A stretch of 64,000 nucleotides of DNA from JACDAN01 sp036554945 (GTDB lineage Bacteria; Actinomycetota; Thermoleophilia; Gaiellales; Gaiellaceae), in NCBI GenBank assembly GCA_036554945.1, contig DATBMH010000069.1, positions 3,102-67,101 on the forward strand. Reading direction: 5' to 3'. The notes beneath the pieces were generated by a model. It ran no database searches. It was given only the letters and a program-made list of their open reading frames with translations, and was not told the origin of the DNA. The stretch's first letter is position 1, and the number at the start of each line of letters is the position of its first letter. This document shows, in pieces, positions 1 to 6,821 of this stretch. Both the position numbers and the translations under genes were made by a program.

Positions 1-1857
1 GCCGGGGACGTCCCCGAGGGGCTGAAGGGGAAGCGCGTCTGGGCGCTCGACATCGGCTCGCTGCTGGCGGGCTCGAAGTACCGCGGCGAGTTCGAGGAGC
101 GCCTCAAGGCCGTCCTGACCGAGATCCAGCGCTCGGAGGGCCAGATCGTCCTGTTCATCGACGAGCTCCACACGATCGTCGGTGCCGGCGCGGCCGAGGG
201 CGCCGTCGACGCGGCCAACATGCTCAAGCCGATGCTCGCGCGCGGCGAGCTGCGCGCGATCGGCGCGACCACGCTCGACGAGTACCGCAAGCACATCGAG
301 AAGGACGCCGCGCTCGAGCGCCGCTTTCAGCCGATCTTCGTGGGCGAGCCGTCCGTTGCGGACACGATCGCGATTCTCCGCGGGCTGAAGGAGCGCTACG
401 AGGCGCACCACGGCGTCCGCATCCGGGATGCGGCCCTGGTCGCCGCGGCCGTGCTCTCCGACCGCTACATCTCCGACCGCCAGCTGCCGGACAAGGCGAT
501 CGACCTCGTCGACGAGTCGGCGTCGCGGCTCCGGATGGAGATCGACTCCTCGCCGATCGAGCTGGACGAGGCGGACCGGCGGGTACGGCAGCTCGAGATC
601 GAGCTCGCAGCCATGGGCAAGGAGTCCGACGAGGTTCGCGAGCCGGTCGAGAGCGAGCTGGCCGAGGCGCAGGAGCGCCGGAACGAGCTCGCCGCCCGAT
701 GGGCGACCGAGAAGGAGGCGCTCGAGCGGGTCAAGGAGGTCATGGCGCGGATCGAGGAGCTCCGGCTGGAGGCCGAGCGCGCCGAGCGCACGGGTGACCT
801 GCAGCGGGTTGCGGAGATCCGGTACGGCGAGCTGCCGCAGCTCGAGCAGGAGCTGGCCGAGCGGGACGGCGCCGTCGTGGAGAACCCGATGGTCAAGGAG
901 GAGGTCGACGAGGACGACATCGCCGCCGTCGTCGCGCGGTGGACCGGCATCCCGGTCGACCGGCTCCTCGAGGGCGAGACCGAGAAGCTGATTCACATGG
1001 AGGAGCGGCTCCACGAGCGCGTCATCGGCCAGGACGACGCCGTCTCGGCCGTGGCCAACGCGCTCCGCCGCGCGCGGTCCGGACTGCAGGACCCGGACCG
1101 CCCGATCGGCTCCTTCGTGTTCCTCGGCCCGACCGGCGTCGGGAAGACGGAGCTCGCTCGCGCCCTCGCGGAGTTCATGTTCGACGACGAACGGGCGATG
1201 ATCCGGCTGGACATGTCCGAGTACCAGGAGCGCCACACGGTGGCGCGCCTGATCGGCGCCCCGCCCGGCTACGTCGGCTACGACGAGGGCGGCCAGCTGA
1301 CCGAGGCCGTCCGGCGGCGCCCCTACTCGGTCGTCCTCCTCGACGAGATCGAGAAGGCGCACACCGAGGTCTTCGACGTGCTGCTGCAGATCCTCGACGA
1401 CGGACGGCTGACCGACGGCCAGGGCCGCACGGTCGACTTCCGCAACACCGTGATCATCATGACCTCGAACGTCCGGTCGGCGGAGGCGATGCGCGAGGTC
1501 TTCCGCCCGGAGTTCCTGAACCGGATCGACGAGATCATCGAGTTCCACCCGCTGAGCCGGGAGCAGCTCGGTGAGATCGTCGAGCTCCAGCTCCGGCGGC
1601 TCCGCGGCCGCCTCGCCGATCGCGGGCTGACCCTCGAGCTGACCGACGAGGCGAGGGAGCTGATCACCGAGGCGGGCTGGGACCCGACCTACGGCGCGCG
1701 GCCGCTCAAGCGGGCGCTGCAGCGATTCGTCGAGAACCCGCTGGCGCTGCGGCTCCTCGAAGGCGACTTCGCCGAGGGCGACACGGTTCGCGTCGACGCG
1801 CAGGACGGTGAGGTGGTCTTCACGAAGGCGCCGGCACCGGAGCCCGCGGCCGCCTAG
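1..1857 (+). CDS. clpB: ATP-dependent chaperone ClpB, 5' end cut by window edge
   Basis: The reading frame is open from base 1, entering inside AAA domain 1 (GDVPEGLKGKR, then KYRGEFEERL), so the N domain and first Walker A lie outside the window. It then shows the coiled-coil M domain, a second Walker A (GPTGVGKTEL), the pore loop GYVGYDEGG, Walker B (VVLLDEIEKAH) and the arginine-finger region FRPEFLNRID. ClpB works as a cytoplasmic hexamer with DnaK to pull apart protein aggregates. The segment between sensor 1 (MTSN) and FRPEF is about 18 residues shorter than in E. coli ClpB. The stop overlaps the stop of the convergent cupin gene. Family assignment is secure; ClpV is unlikely because no T6SS sheath genes are seen and the M domain is ClpB-like. 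Confidence 0.96.
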   Translation, partial: AGDVPEGLKGKRVWALDIGSLLAGSKYRGEFEERLKAVLTEIQRSEGQIVLFIDELHTIVGAGAAEGAVDAANMLKPMLARGELRAIGATTLDEYRKHIEKDAALERRFQPIFVGEPSVADTIAILRGLKERYEAHHGVRIRDAALVAAAVLSDRYISDRQLPDKAIDLVDESASRLRMEIDSSPIELDEADRRVRQLEIELAAMGKESDEVREPVESELAEAQERRNELAARWATEKEALERVKEVMARIEELRLEAERAERTGDLQRVAEIRYGELPQLEQELAERDGAVVENPMVKEEVDEDDIAAVVARWTGIPVDRLLEGETEKLIHMEERLHERVIGQDDAVSAVANALRRARSGLQDPDRPIGSFVFLGPTGVGKTELARALAEFMFDDERAMIRLDMSEYQERHTVARLIGAPPGYVGYDEGGQLTEAVRRRPYSVVLLDEIEKAHTEVFDVLLQILDDGRLTDGQGRTVDFRNTVIIMTSNVRSAEAMREVFRPEFLNRIDEIIEFHPLSREQLGEIVELQLRRLRGRLADRGLTLELTDEARELITEAGWDPTYGARPLKRALQRFVENPLALRLLEGDFAEGDTVRVDAQDGEVVFTKAPAPEPAAA

Positions 1858-2243
1858 ACGGCGGAGTCCAGGTACTCGGCCGGCTCGCGCTGCGGCGGGG
1901 CGCCGTAGATGAAGAGCAGCAGCTCCTCGTCGCCCTCGTTGACGATCTGCAGCGCCGTTCCCGGCTTCACGTGGACGAGGCCGCCCTGGCCCACCTCGTG
2001 GCGCTCGGGAGGATCGCCCAGGTACATCGTCAGCGTCCCGCGGACGACGACGAAGGTCTCCTCCTGCACGGGGTCCTTGTGCCGCCGCCCTTTCGAGCCC
2101 GGCTCGTAGCGCCAGAGGTTCGCGCGTGAGTGCTCGAGGCCGGCGGCGTCGCTGACTCCGCCCACTTGCCGCTCGGGCTCACCCGGCTCCGCAGGACGCG
2201 TCACCCAGTCGAGGTCCTCGGGCGAGACGACGCGGAACGCCAT
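1854..2243 (-). CDS. small cupin-domain protein
   Basis: 129-residue single-domain protein with a cupin beta-barrel: RHKDPVQEETFVVVRG supplies the first histidine/glutamate motif and the VKPGTALQIVNEG stretch the second. Such cupins often bind a metal or small ligand, but the substrate cannot be told. I chose the ATG at 2243 (MAFRVVSPEDL) because a TACACT -10 element sits at 2250-2255 on the minus strand, six bases upstream, with no Shine-Dalgarno, which fits a leaderless transcript. A longer open frame upstream is low-complexity and antisense to hcp1. It is convergent with clpB (4-nt stop overlap) and divergent from the first Hcp-like gene. Confidence 0.85.
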   Translation of the reverse strand: MAFRVVSPEDLDWVTRPAEPGEPERQVGGVSDAAGLEHSRANLWRYEPGSKGRRHKDPVQEETFVVVRGTLTMYLGDPPERHEVGQGGLVHVKPGTALQIVNEGDEELLLFIYGAPPQREPAEYLDSAV

Positions 2244-2268
2244 GCGCCGAGTGTACGCAGGGAAGATC

Positions 2269-2297
2269 TTGGCGCGTTGCGCCGTCTGTTCGATACT
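2269..2297 (+). promoter_or_regulatory. sigma70-type promoter of first Hcp-like gene
   Basis: TTGGCG at 2269-2274, a 17-nt spacer, and GATACT at 2292-2297, followed by a 28-nt leader containing GGAGG and the ATG at 2326. The same sequence block, including GGGAAGATCT and CCGTCTG, recurs upstream of the third Hcp-like gene (about 3690-3733), and a weaker copy lies before the second (3019-3038). Confidence 0.7.
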
Positions 2298-2325
2298 GGC
2301 TCGCAACCTAGTGGAGGTATTCGGA

Positions 2326-2943
2326 ATGCGGAAGAAGGCTCTCTGGGGCCTCGTCGTGGCGGCACTCGTGCTGGCACCTGCAGTCGTCGGGCTCCTCGTT
2401 CTCGGCGGTGACGACGACGGCTCGAGCTCGGCGCGCCGAGCCGGCGCGTTGGTCGCCGCAGGTGGCGCGACGGCGTACCAGCTCCAGCTCACGCCTCAGT
2501 CGGGCATGGCGTCCCCGGTCGCCGCCAAGGACGCGATCGAGATCGATTCGTTCTCGTTCGGCGTCGAGAACCCGACCACGATCGGCAGCGCGACCGGAGG
2601 CGCAGGCGCGGGCAAGGCCAAGTTCAACGCTCTGCGCATCAGCAAGAAGGTCGACAGGGCGTCGCCGTTGCTCTTCAAGAATCTCGCGGCAGGTGCCCAC
2701 TACAAGACGGCGGTCCTGTCCCTCCGCAAGGCCGGGGGGAAGGAGCCGTACGTGACGTACCACATGGAGACCGTGTTCACCACGAACGTGGACCATGGAG
2801 GCGGCAGCCCCGAGGCTCCTACCGAGGAGATCACGTTCGTCTTCGGGAAGCTCGTCATCAAGAGCGCCGAGGACGCGGCTCCGCCGGTTCAGGCCGGGTG
2901 GAACCAGGTCACGAACAAGAGCGACGACGTCATTACCCCGTAG
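2326..2943 (+). CDS. Hcp-like secreted/anchored protein 1
   Basis: 205 residues. Residues 1-28 are a positively charged start (MRKK) plus a hydrophobic segment ending in LLVLGGDDD, a signal peptide or signal anchor. The rest resembles the Hcp family (T6SS tube protein, six-subunit ring fold): IEIDSFSFGVENP, GGAGAGKAKFNALRISKKVD, SPLLFKNLAAGAHYKTAVLSL with RKAGG, and EEITFVFGKLVI. Canonical Hcp has no signal peptide, so export is probably by Sec and the function is not necessarily T6SS. ATG 2326 is set by GGAGG at 2313-2317. First of three tandem paralogues, each with its own terminator. Homology is clear by motif; role unknown. Confidence 0.85.
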   Translation: MRKKALWGLVVAALVLAPAVVGLLVLGGDDDGSSSARRAGALVAAGGATAYQLQLTPQSGMASPVAAKDAIEIDSFSFGVENPTTIGSATGGAGAGKAKFNALRISKKVDRASPLLFKNLAAGAHYKTAVLSLRKAGGKEPYVTYHMETVFTTNVDHGGGSPEAPTEEITFVFGKLVIKSAEDAAPPVQAGWNQVTNKSDDVITP

Positions 2944-2955
2944 CTCTCACATCTC

Positions 2956-2983
2956 GCGCCCCAGGCCGCAAGGCCTGGGGCGC
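2956..2983 (+). terminator. hairpin terminator after Hcp-like gene 1
   Basis: A perfect 12-bp stem (GCGCCCCAGGCC, 2956-2967, with GGCCTGGGGCGC, 2972-2983) closed by a GCAA tetraloop, 13 nt after the stop and followed by TTTCGCGTTT. It separates the first and second Hcp-like genes, so they are probably separate transcripts. Confidence 0.8.
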
Positions 2984-3070
2984 TTTCGCGTTTCAGAGGA
3001 AGAAGTCGAGGCCTCCTTCCGTCTTGAAGACGATGGCTTTGAACGGATCGTCACAAGGAGGTCGTTTCTG

Positions 3071-3640
3071 ATGCGGAAGAAGCTCATCTGGGGCGCGGCG
3101 GTGGCAGCCCTCGTCGTGACCCCGGCGCTGATCGGTGTCTTTGCGCTGGGCGGCGATGACAGCCGCCGCTCGGGCGCGCTCATCCAGCCTGGAACCGGCG
3201 GCCAGGAGCTCGTGCTCGGCGGGTTGAACACCGGCGGCCAGGCGATCAAGGTCGAGTCGTACTCGTGGGGCGGGTCTGCCGCGATCGACACCGCCACTGG
3301 GGCGGCATCGGGCCGGGCCAAGGCCACCGAGCTGTCGATCTCGAAGAAGATCGACTCGGCCACGCCGTTGCTCATGAAGGGCCTGTCCCAGGGGACGAAG
3401 TATCCGTCCGCGACGCTGACGCTCTACAAGGGCGAGAAGGCCGAGAAGTACATGGAGTACAAGCTGACCAACGTGATCATCTCGTCGGTCCAGCACGGCG
3501 GCTCGGCCGACGAGGTCCCGAACGAGCAGGTCTCGTTCGCGTACTCGAGGCTCGAGTCGACCGTCGAGGACCGGGACGGCGACGGAAAGATGACCACGAA
3601 CACGATGGTCTGGGATCTCCAGGCGACGAAGGCCCAGTAG
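3071..3640 (+). CDS. Hcp-like secreted/anchored protein 2
   Basis: 189 residues, paralogue of the two neighbours. N-terminal MRKKLIWG followed by a hydrophobic run to FALGGDD, a likely signal peptide or anchor. Hcp-family blocks follow: IKVESYSWGGSAA, GRAKATELSISKKIDSATPLLMKGL, TLTLYKGEKAEKYMEYKLTN, VIISSVQHGG and NEQVSFAYSRLE. It lacks the RKAGG motif present in the other two and carries a DRDGDGK loop near the C-terminus resembling a calcium-binding loop. The ATG is preceded by AAGGAGG at 3055-3061. A longer open frame upstream to 2795 is antisense-like low complexity and is rejected. Confidence 0.83.
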   Translation: MRKKLIWGAAVAALVVTPALIGVFALGGDDSRRSGALIQPGTGGQELVLGGLNTGGQAIKVESYSWGGSAAIDTATGAASGRAKATELSISKKIDSATPLLMKGLSQGTKYPSATLTLYKGEKAEKYMEYKLTNVIISSVQHGGSADEVPNEQVSFAYSRLESTVEDRDGDGKMTTNTMVWDLQATKAQ

Positions 3641-3654
3641 ATACGTAGGGCTCC

Positions 3655-3680
3655 GGGCTCCGGGCTTCGGCCCGGGGCCT
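3655..3680 (+). terminator. hairpin after Hcp-like gene 2
   Basis: GC-rich stem of about 11 pairs (one or two G-U) around a TTCG loop at 3666-3669; core CCGGGC/GCCCGG is perfect. It lies 14 nt past the stop codon. No clear T tract follows, so efficiency is uncertain, but position matches the hairpins after genes 1 and 3. Confidence 0.65.
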
Positions 3681-3765
3681 ACTCGTTCGGGGGGAAGATC
3701 TGGACAGCGTTCCCCGTCTGGAGGACGATGGCTACGACCCTGATTTCTCGAGGAGGTTGACCAGG

Positions 3766-4374
3766 ATGCGGAAGAAGATGATCTGGGCGGCTGCGGCGCT
3801 GGTGCTGATCGCTGCGCCTGCGGCAATCGGCCTGATTGCACTCGGAGGCGACGACGCCTCGAGCGACGCACGCCGGGCAGGAGCCCTGCTCGACCCGAAG
3901 AGCGCCGACAGCGCAGAAGCGTCGCTCGCCCTCGACGGTCTGACGATCCCGGGGCCCGCCCAGGCGATCGACGTCGAGTCCTACAGCTTCGGCGTCGCGA
4001 ACACGGGCTCGGCCGCCACAGCCGGCGGCGCGGGCGCGGGCAAGGCGAACTTCACCGAGCTGACCTTCACGAAGACGGTGGACGTGAGCTCGCCGGTCCT
4101 GATGAAGGCATGCGCGACCGGCCAGCACATGAAGACGGTGACGCTCAGCCTTCGCAAGGCCGGAGGCACGGGGGTCAAGCAGCCGTACATGACCATCAAG
4201 ATGTCCGACGCGATCATCAGCAGCTACCAGGTGAGCGGTTCCAAGGGAAGCGGCGTGCCGGCGGAGTCGGTCGCCATCAACTTCGCGAAGATCGAGTACA
4301 GCTACAGCGACGGCGGCGCGGGCAGCCCGTCGTCGCAGATGGTCTACGACCTGAAGCTCGCCAAGGCGTCGTAG
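3766..4374 (+). CDS. Hcp-like secreted/anchored protein 3
   Basis: 202 residues and the copy closest to classical Hcp: AIDVESYSFGVANT, GGAGAGKANFTELTFTKTVD, SPVLMKACATGQHMKTVTLS, LRKAGG, MTIKMSDAIISSYQ, ESVAINFAKIEYSY and a final MVYDLKLAKAS. Preceded by a signal/anchor segment (MRKKMIWAAAALVL to GLIALGGDD). ATG 3766 follows AGGAGG at 3751-3756. Classical Hcp forms hexameric rings that stack into the T6SS inner tube; here no TssB/C, TssK or TssJLM gene is in view, so this is an Hcp fold in an exported context. Extracellular or membrane-tethered location is inferred. Confidence 0.88.
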   Translation: MRKKMIWAAAALVLIAAPAAIGLIALGGDDASSDARRAGALLDPKSADSAEASLALDGLTIPGPAQAIDVESYSFGVANTGSAATAGGAGAGKANFTELTFTKTVDVSSPVLMKACATGQHMKTVTLSLRKAGGTGVKQPYMTIKMSDAIISSYQVSGSKGSGVPAESVAINFAKIEYSYSDGGAGSPSSQMVYDLKLAKAS

Positions 4375-4396
4375 ACGACGGGTCGTAACGCTCGAA

Positions 4397-4422
4397 GCGG
4401 CCTCGGGGCAACCCGGGGCCGC
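4397..4422 (+). terminator. hairpin terminator between convergent genes
   Basis: 11-bp stem (GCGGCCTCGGG, 4397-4407, with CCCGGGGCCGC, 4412-4422; one G-U pair) with GCAA loop, followed by TCGTTTTC. It ends the third Hcp-like transcript and could also serve the convergent polyproline gene, whose stop is at 4434. Confidence 0.8.
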
Positions 4423-4433
4423 TCGTTTTCCGG

Positions 4434-5558
4434 CTAGCGGAGCTTGAAGCCGTCGACGTCGAAGCTCGTGCCGCCGAGGGCGGCGATGACGCGGACGGAG
4501 ACGACGAGCCTGCTGTTCTTGGCCGTCGACCGTGCGCTCACGCGGAGGCGCTGCCAGCCGGCCGCTGCGGGGCGGCACCGCTCGCTCGTGATCGGGAGCC
4601 CGCCGCGCTTCGGCAGCTCCTCGACGCGGAGGCACACGAACATCCCGGGGGTGAGGCTTCGGACGTAGGCGCCGGCGCGGTAGTTCGTGCCCGGCTTGGC
4701 TGCGTCGAGCGCCTTGGCGACGATCGCGAAGGAGTCGCTCCTGGCGGCGCGCGACACGCGCACGGCCTTGCCGGTCACGCCGCCGTCGATCACCGTCAGC
4801 TGGCTGTTCGCGCCCTGCCAGCCGTCGGCGGACTCGAAGTCGCCGTTCGGGATCGGCGCTGCGTCGTGAGCTGCAGGGGCGGGCGTCGGAGCTGCGACGC
4901 CGAACGTGGTCGTGAAGGTGGGCTCGCTCGACGGGGGCGCCGGCGCGGGGGTCGAGGCCGCCGGCTCCGGGGCCGGGGCTGCAGGCATCGGCTCGAGCCA
5001 GGTCGAGCTGGACGGGGGCGGTGCGACGGGCTCGTCCGTCGCCTGCGTCTCCTCCTCGACGGCCGGCGGCGCGGGCGCCGTCGGAGTCGGGAGCTCCTGG
5101 ACCGGCGGCGGAGGCGCCGTCGGCGGGGGCGGAGGCGCCGTCGGCGGGGGCGGAGGCGGTGGGGGCAGTTCCTCGGCCGGTGGCGCCGGTGGAGGGGGTG
5201 GCGGAGGAGGCGGAGGCTCCTCGGCCGGCGGTGGCGGGGGAGGCGGAGGTGGCGCCGGAGGAGGCGGTGGCGGTGGCGGAGGTGGAGGTGGAGGAGGAGG
5301 AGGTGCCGGTGGCGGCGGAGGTGGCGGCGGCGGGGGCGGTGGCGGTGGCGGTGGCGGAGGCGGGGGCGGATCGTCCCAGCACCACCACATCCACCAGTCG
5401 CAGTCGTCCCAGGCGCTGACGCCGTAGCTCGTCTCCTGCGTCTTGGTCTTCGCCGCCGGCGCGTCGTCCGTGGGACCGACCAGGAGCAGCGCGAACGCGA
5501 AGATGGCGACCGCGAGCAGCCGCACGCCGAGACCGGATTTCGAGCTTGCCGCAGTCAT
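4434..5558 (-). CDS. secreted polyproline protein with C-terminal jelly-roll (CBM-like) domain
   Basis: 374 residues in four parts: a hydrophobic signal segment (residues 11-28); a short tryptophan/cysteine-rich patch (DDCDWWMWWCWDD, about 51-63); about 110 residues dominated by proline runs with Ala/Glu/Thr breaks; and a C-terminal domain (about 236-374) starting PIPNGDFESADGWQG and ending SFDVDGFKLR, typical of galactose-binding-like carbohydrate-binding modules. Probably a wall-spanning or surface protein whose proline rod projects the domain outward. Translation of the proline runs would need EF-P. Convergent with the Hcp-like cluster, which may be functionally linked. Ligand unknown. The opposite strand gives glycine-rich open frames that are artefacts. 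Confidence 0.8.
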   Translation of the reverse strand: MTAASSKSGLGVRLLAVAIFAFALLLVGPTDDAPAAKTKTQETSYGVSAWDDCDWWMWWCWDDPPPPPPPPPPPPPPPPPPPPPAPPPPPPPPPPPPPPPPAPPPPPPPPPAEEPPPPPPPPPPAPPAEELPPPPPPPPTAPPPPPTAPPPPVQELPTPTAPAPPAVEEETQATDEPVAPPPSSSTWLEPMPAAPAPEPAASTPAPAPPSSEPTFTTTFGVAAPTPAPAAHDAAPIPNGDFESADGWQGANSQLTVIDGGVTGKAVRVSRAARSDSFAIVAKALDAAKPGTNYRAGAYVRSLTPGMFVCLRVEELPKRGGLPITSERCRPAAAGWQRLRVSARSTAKNSRLVVSVRVIAALGGTSFDVDGFKLR

Positions 5559-5644
5559 CCGCAGTTCCGTGGTGCTCTCTGACGATGGAGCGGCTTCGGC
5601 CGTCGGGCGTCCCCGAAAAGGGGGAACGGCGGTACGGTTGCCGC

Positions 5645-6292
5645 GTGCCCGAGCTTCCGCCCCCGGCGCCGCCCGAGACCCGCACCTCGGGCCAGCTCGT
5701 CGCCGAGGCGATGCGCCTCTACGGGCGCAGGTTCTGGGCCGCGCTGGCCCTCGGAGTGGGGCCGCTCGCCGTCGCGATCACCGTGAACGCGCTCCCCGGG
5801 CGCACCGGACTGATCTTCCTGGCCACCGGCGGAGCCCTCGTGGTCACGGTCTGCTACGTCGTCGCGACGTTGATCGCGGGGGACGCCCGCCCGACGCGCG
5901 CCTCGATCCTGACCGCGGTCGTGATCGGCGTGCTCGTCTTCGCGCCGGTGCCCTTCCTGACCGTCTCGTTCGTGTTCCCGGGCCTGATCTGGCTCGCGTT
6001 CTTCGGGCTCGCCGTGCCCGTCGCGCTGAACGAGCAGCGCGGCCTGCGGCAGTCGGTCCGGCGGTCGATCGTCCTCGCCCGCGCCGACTTCGTCCACGCG
6101 CTCGGATCGCTCGCCGCGCTCGTCATCGTGGGGTTCATCAGCGCGATCACGCTGGCGTTCCTGCTCGGCCAGTTCGGCGAGCAGAGCCGGACGCTCGCCG
6201 CCGTCATCCCGCTCGTCTTCGTCTCGCCGCTCCTCTTCCTCGGCTCGGCGCTCCTCTACTTCGACCAGGAAGCGCGGCTCAAGGCGCAATAG
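5645..6292 (+). CDS. integral membrane protein, unknown function
   Basis: 215 residues with a short proline-rich N-terminus, then about five or six hydrophobic segments (for example FWAALALGVGPLAVAI, GALVVTVCYVVATL, ILTAVVIGVLVFAPV, GLIWLAFFGLAVPVAL). GLRQSVRRSIVLARADF between helices resembles the amphipathic loop of YciC-type and glycerophosphodiesterase membrane-domain families, but I do not claim membership. The GTG at 5645 is chosen because TACGGT at 5633-5638 lies six bases before it (leaderless pattern); an upstream in-frame start at 5546 would read through the promoter region. Confidence 0.72.
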   Translation: MPELPPPAPPETRTSGQLVAEAMRLYGRRFWAALALGVGPLAVAITVNALPGRTGLIFLATGGALVVTVCYVVATLIAGDARPTRASILTAVVIGVLVFAPVPFLTVSFVFPGLIWLAFFGLAVPVALNEQRGLRQSVRRSIVLARADFVHALGSLAALVIVGFISAITLAFLLGQFGEQSRTLAAVIPLVFVSPLLFLGSALLYFDQEARLKAQ

Positions 6293-6323
6293 AGTCACGC
6301 TCGACCTCGTCGAAAGGAGTCGA

Positions 6324-6608
6324 ATGCCGACCTACATCCTGCTCACCTCGCTTACGGCCCAGGGCGTCCAGACGCTGAAGGCGAACCCCGACCGCCTGCG
6401 GGAGGTCAACCGCGACGTCGAGGAGCTCGGCGCGAAGGTCCTCCACCAGTGGGCGACTCTCGGGCCGTTCGACTTCGTGAACGTCGTCGAGGCGCCCGAC
6501 GCGGCGACGGTGGCCAAGGTCTCCGTGGCGCTCGGCGCGCGCGGCAGTGCGAAGCTGCAGACGATGACCGCGCTCTCGATCGACGAGTTCCTCGGCGCTG
6601 TCGGCTAG
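6324..6608 (+). CDS. GYD-domain protein
   Basis: 94 residues, matching the small GYD family: MPTYILLTSLTAQGVQTL at the start, LGAKVLHQWATLGPFDFV in the middle (here the G-F-D variant of the name motif) and TMTALSIDEFL at the end. The fold is ferredoxin-like; members are of unknown function, often actinobacterial. ATG 6324 has a strong AAAGGAG at 6313-6319. It follows the membrane protein at 31 nt and precedes another short membrane gene, so the three could be one operon. Confidence 0.85.
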   Translation: MPTYILLTSLTAQGVQTLKANPDRLREVNRDVEELGAKVLHQWATLGPFDFVNVVEAPDAATVAKVSVALGARGSAKLQTMTALSIDEFLGAVG

Positions 6609-6620
6609 AAGGTCCGCCGG

Positions 6621-6821
6621 GTGTACCGGCTGACCTTCGGCGAGTTCCTGATCGTCACCGCCATCGCGGCGGGGGCGTCGCTCGCGATCTTCGCCCACGC
6701 CGACCGCCACGGGAACAAGCACGCCACCGCCTGGGGGATCGCGACGTTCCTCGCGATGGGCATCGCCGTGCCGCTCTACTTCCTGCGCTACTGGCTCAGG
6801 ACTCGTCGTCGAAGCAGCTGA
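6621..6821 (+). CDS. two-helix small membrane protein
   Basis: 66 residues from a GTG: YRLTFGEFLIVTAIAAGASLAIFAHADRHG-type first helix, a short charged loop (DRHGNKHA), a second helix ATFLAMGIAVPLYFLRYWL and a basic tail RTRRRSS. No recognised family. It starts 12 nt after the GYD gene and its 3' end overlaps the convergent P1 peptidase gene by 26 nt. Codon use matches its neighbours and the topology is plausible, so it is probably real. Confidence 0.6.
   Translation: MYRLTFGEFLIVTAIAAGASLAIFAHADRHGNKHATAWGIATFLAMGIAVPLYFLRYWLRTRRRSS

Noticed and set aside
2130..2411. Small plus-strand open frames opposite the cupin gene and ahead of hcp1
   Set aside because: They overlap the promoter and Shine-Dalgarno of hcp1 and have no recognisable protein features.
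1..4374. Reading clpB plus Hcp-like genes as part of a type VI secretion system (ClpV, Hcp)
   Set aside because: The ATPase is ClpB-like, transcribed separately, and no TssB, TssC, TssK, VgrG or membrane-complex genes are present; Hcp-like proteins carry export signals.
4866..5582. Long glycine/arginine-rich open frames on the plus strand opposite the polyproline gene, PE_PGRS-like
   Set aside because: They are exact antisense of proline codons (CCN read as GGN), lack start signals, and the minus-strand frame has a signal peptide and a real C-terminal domain.
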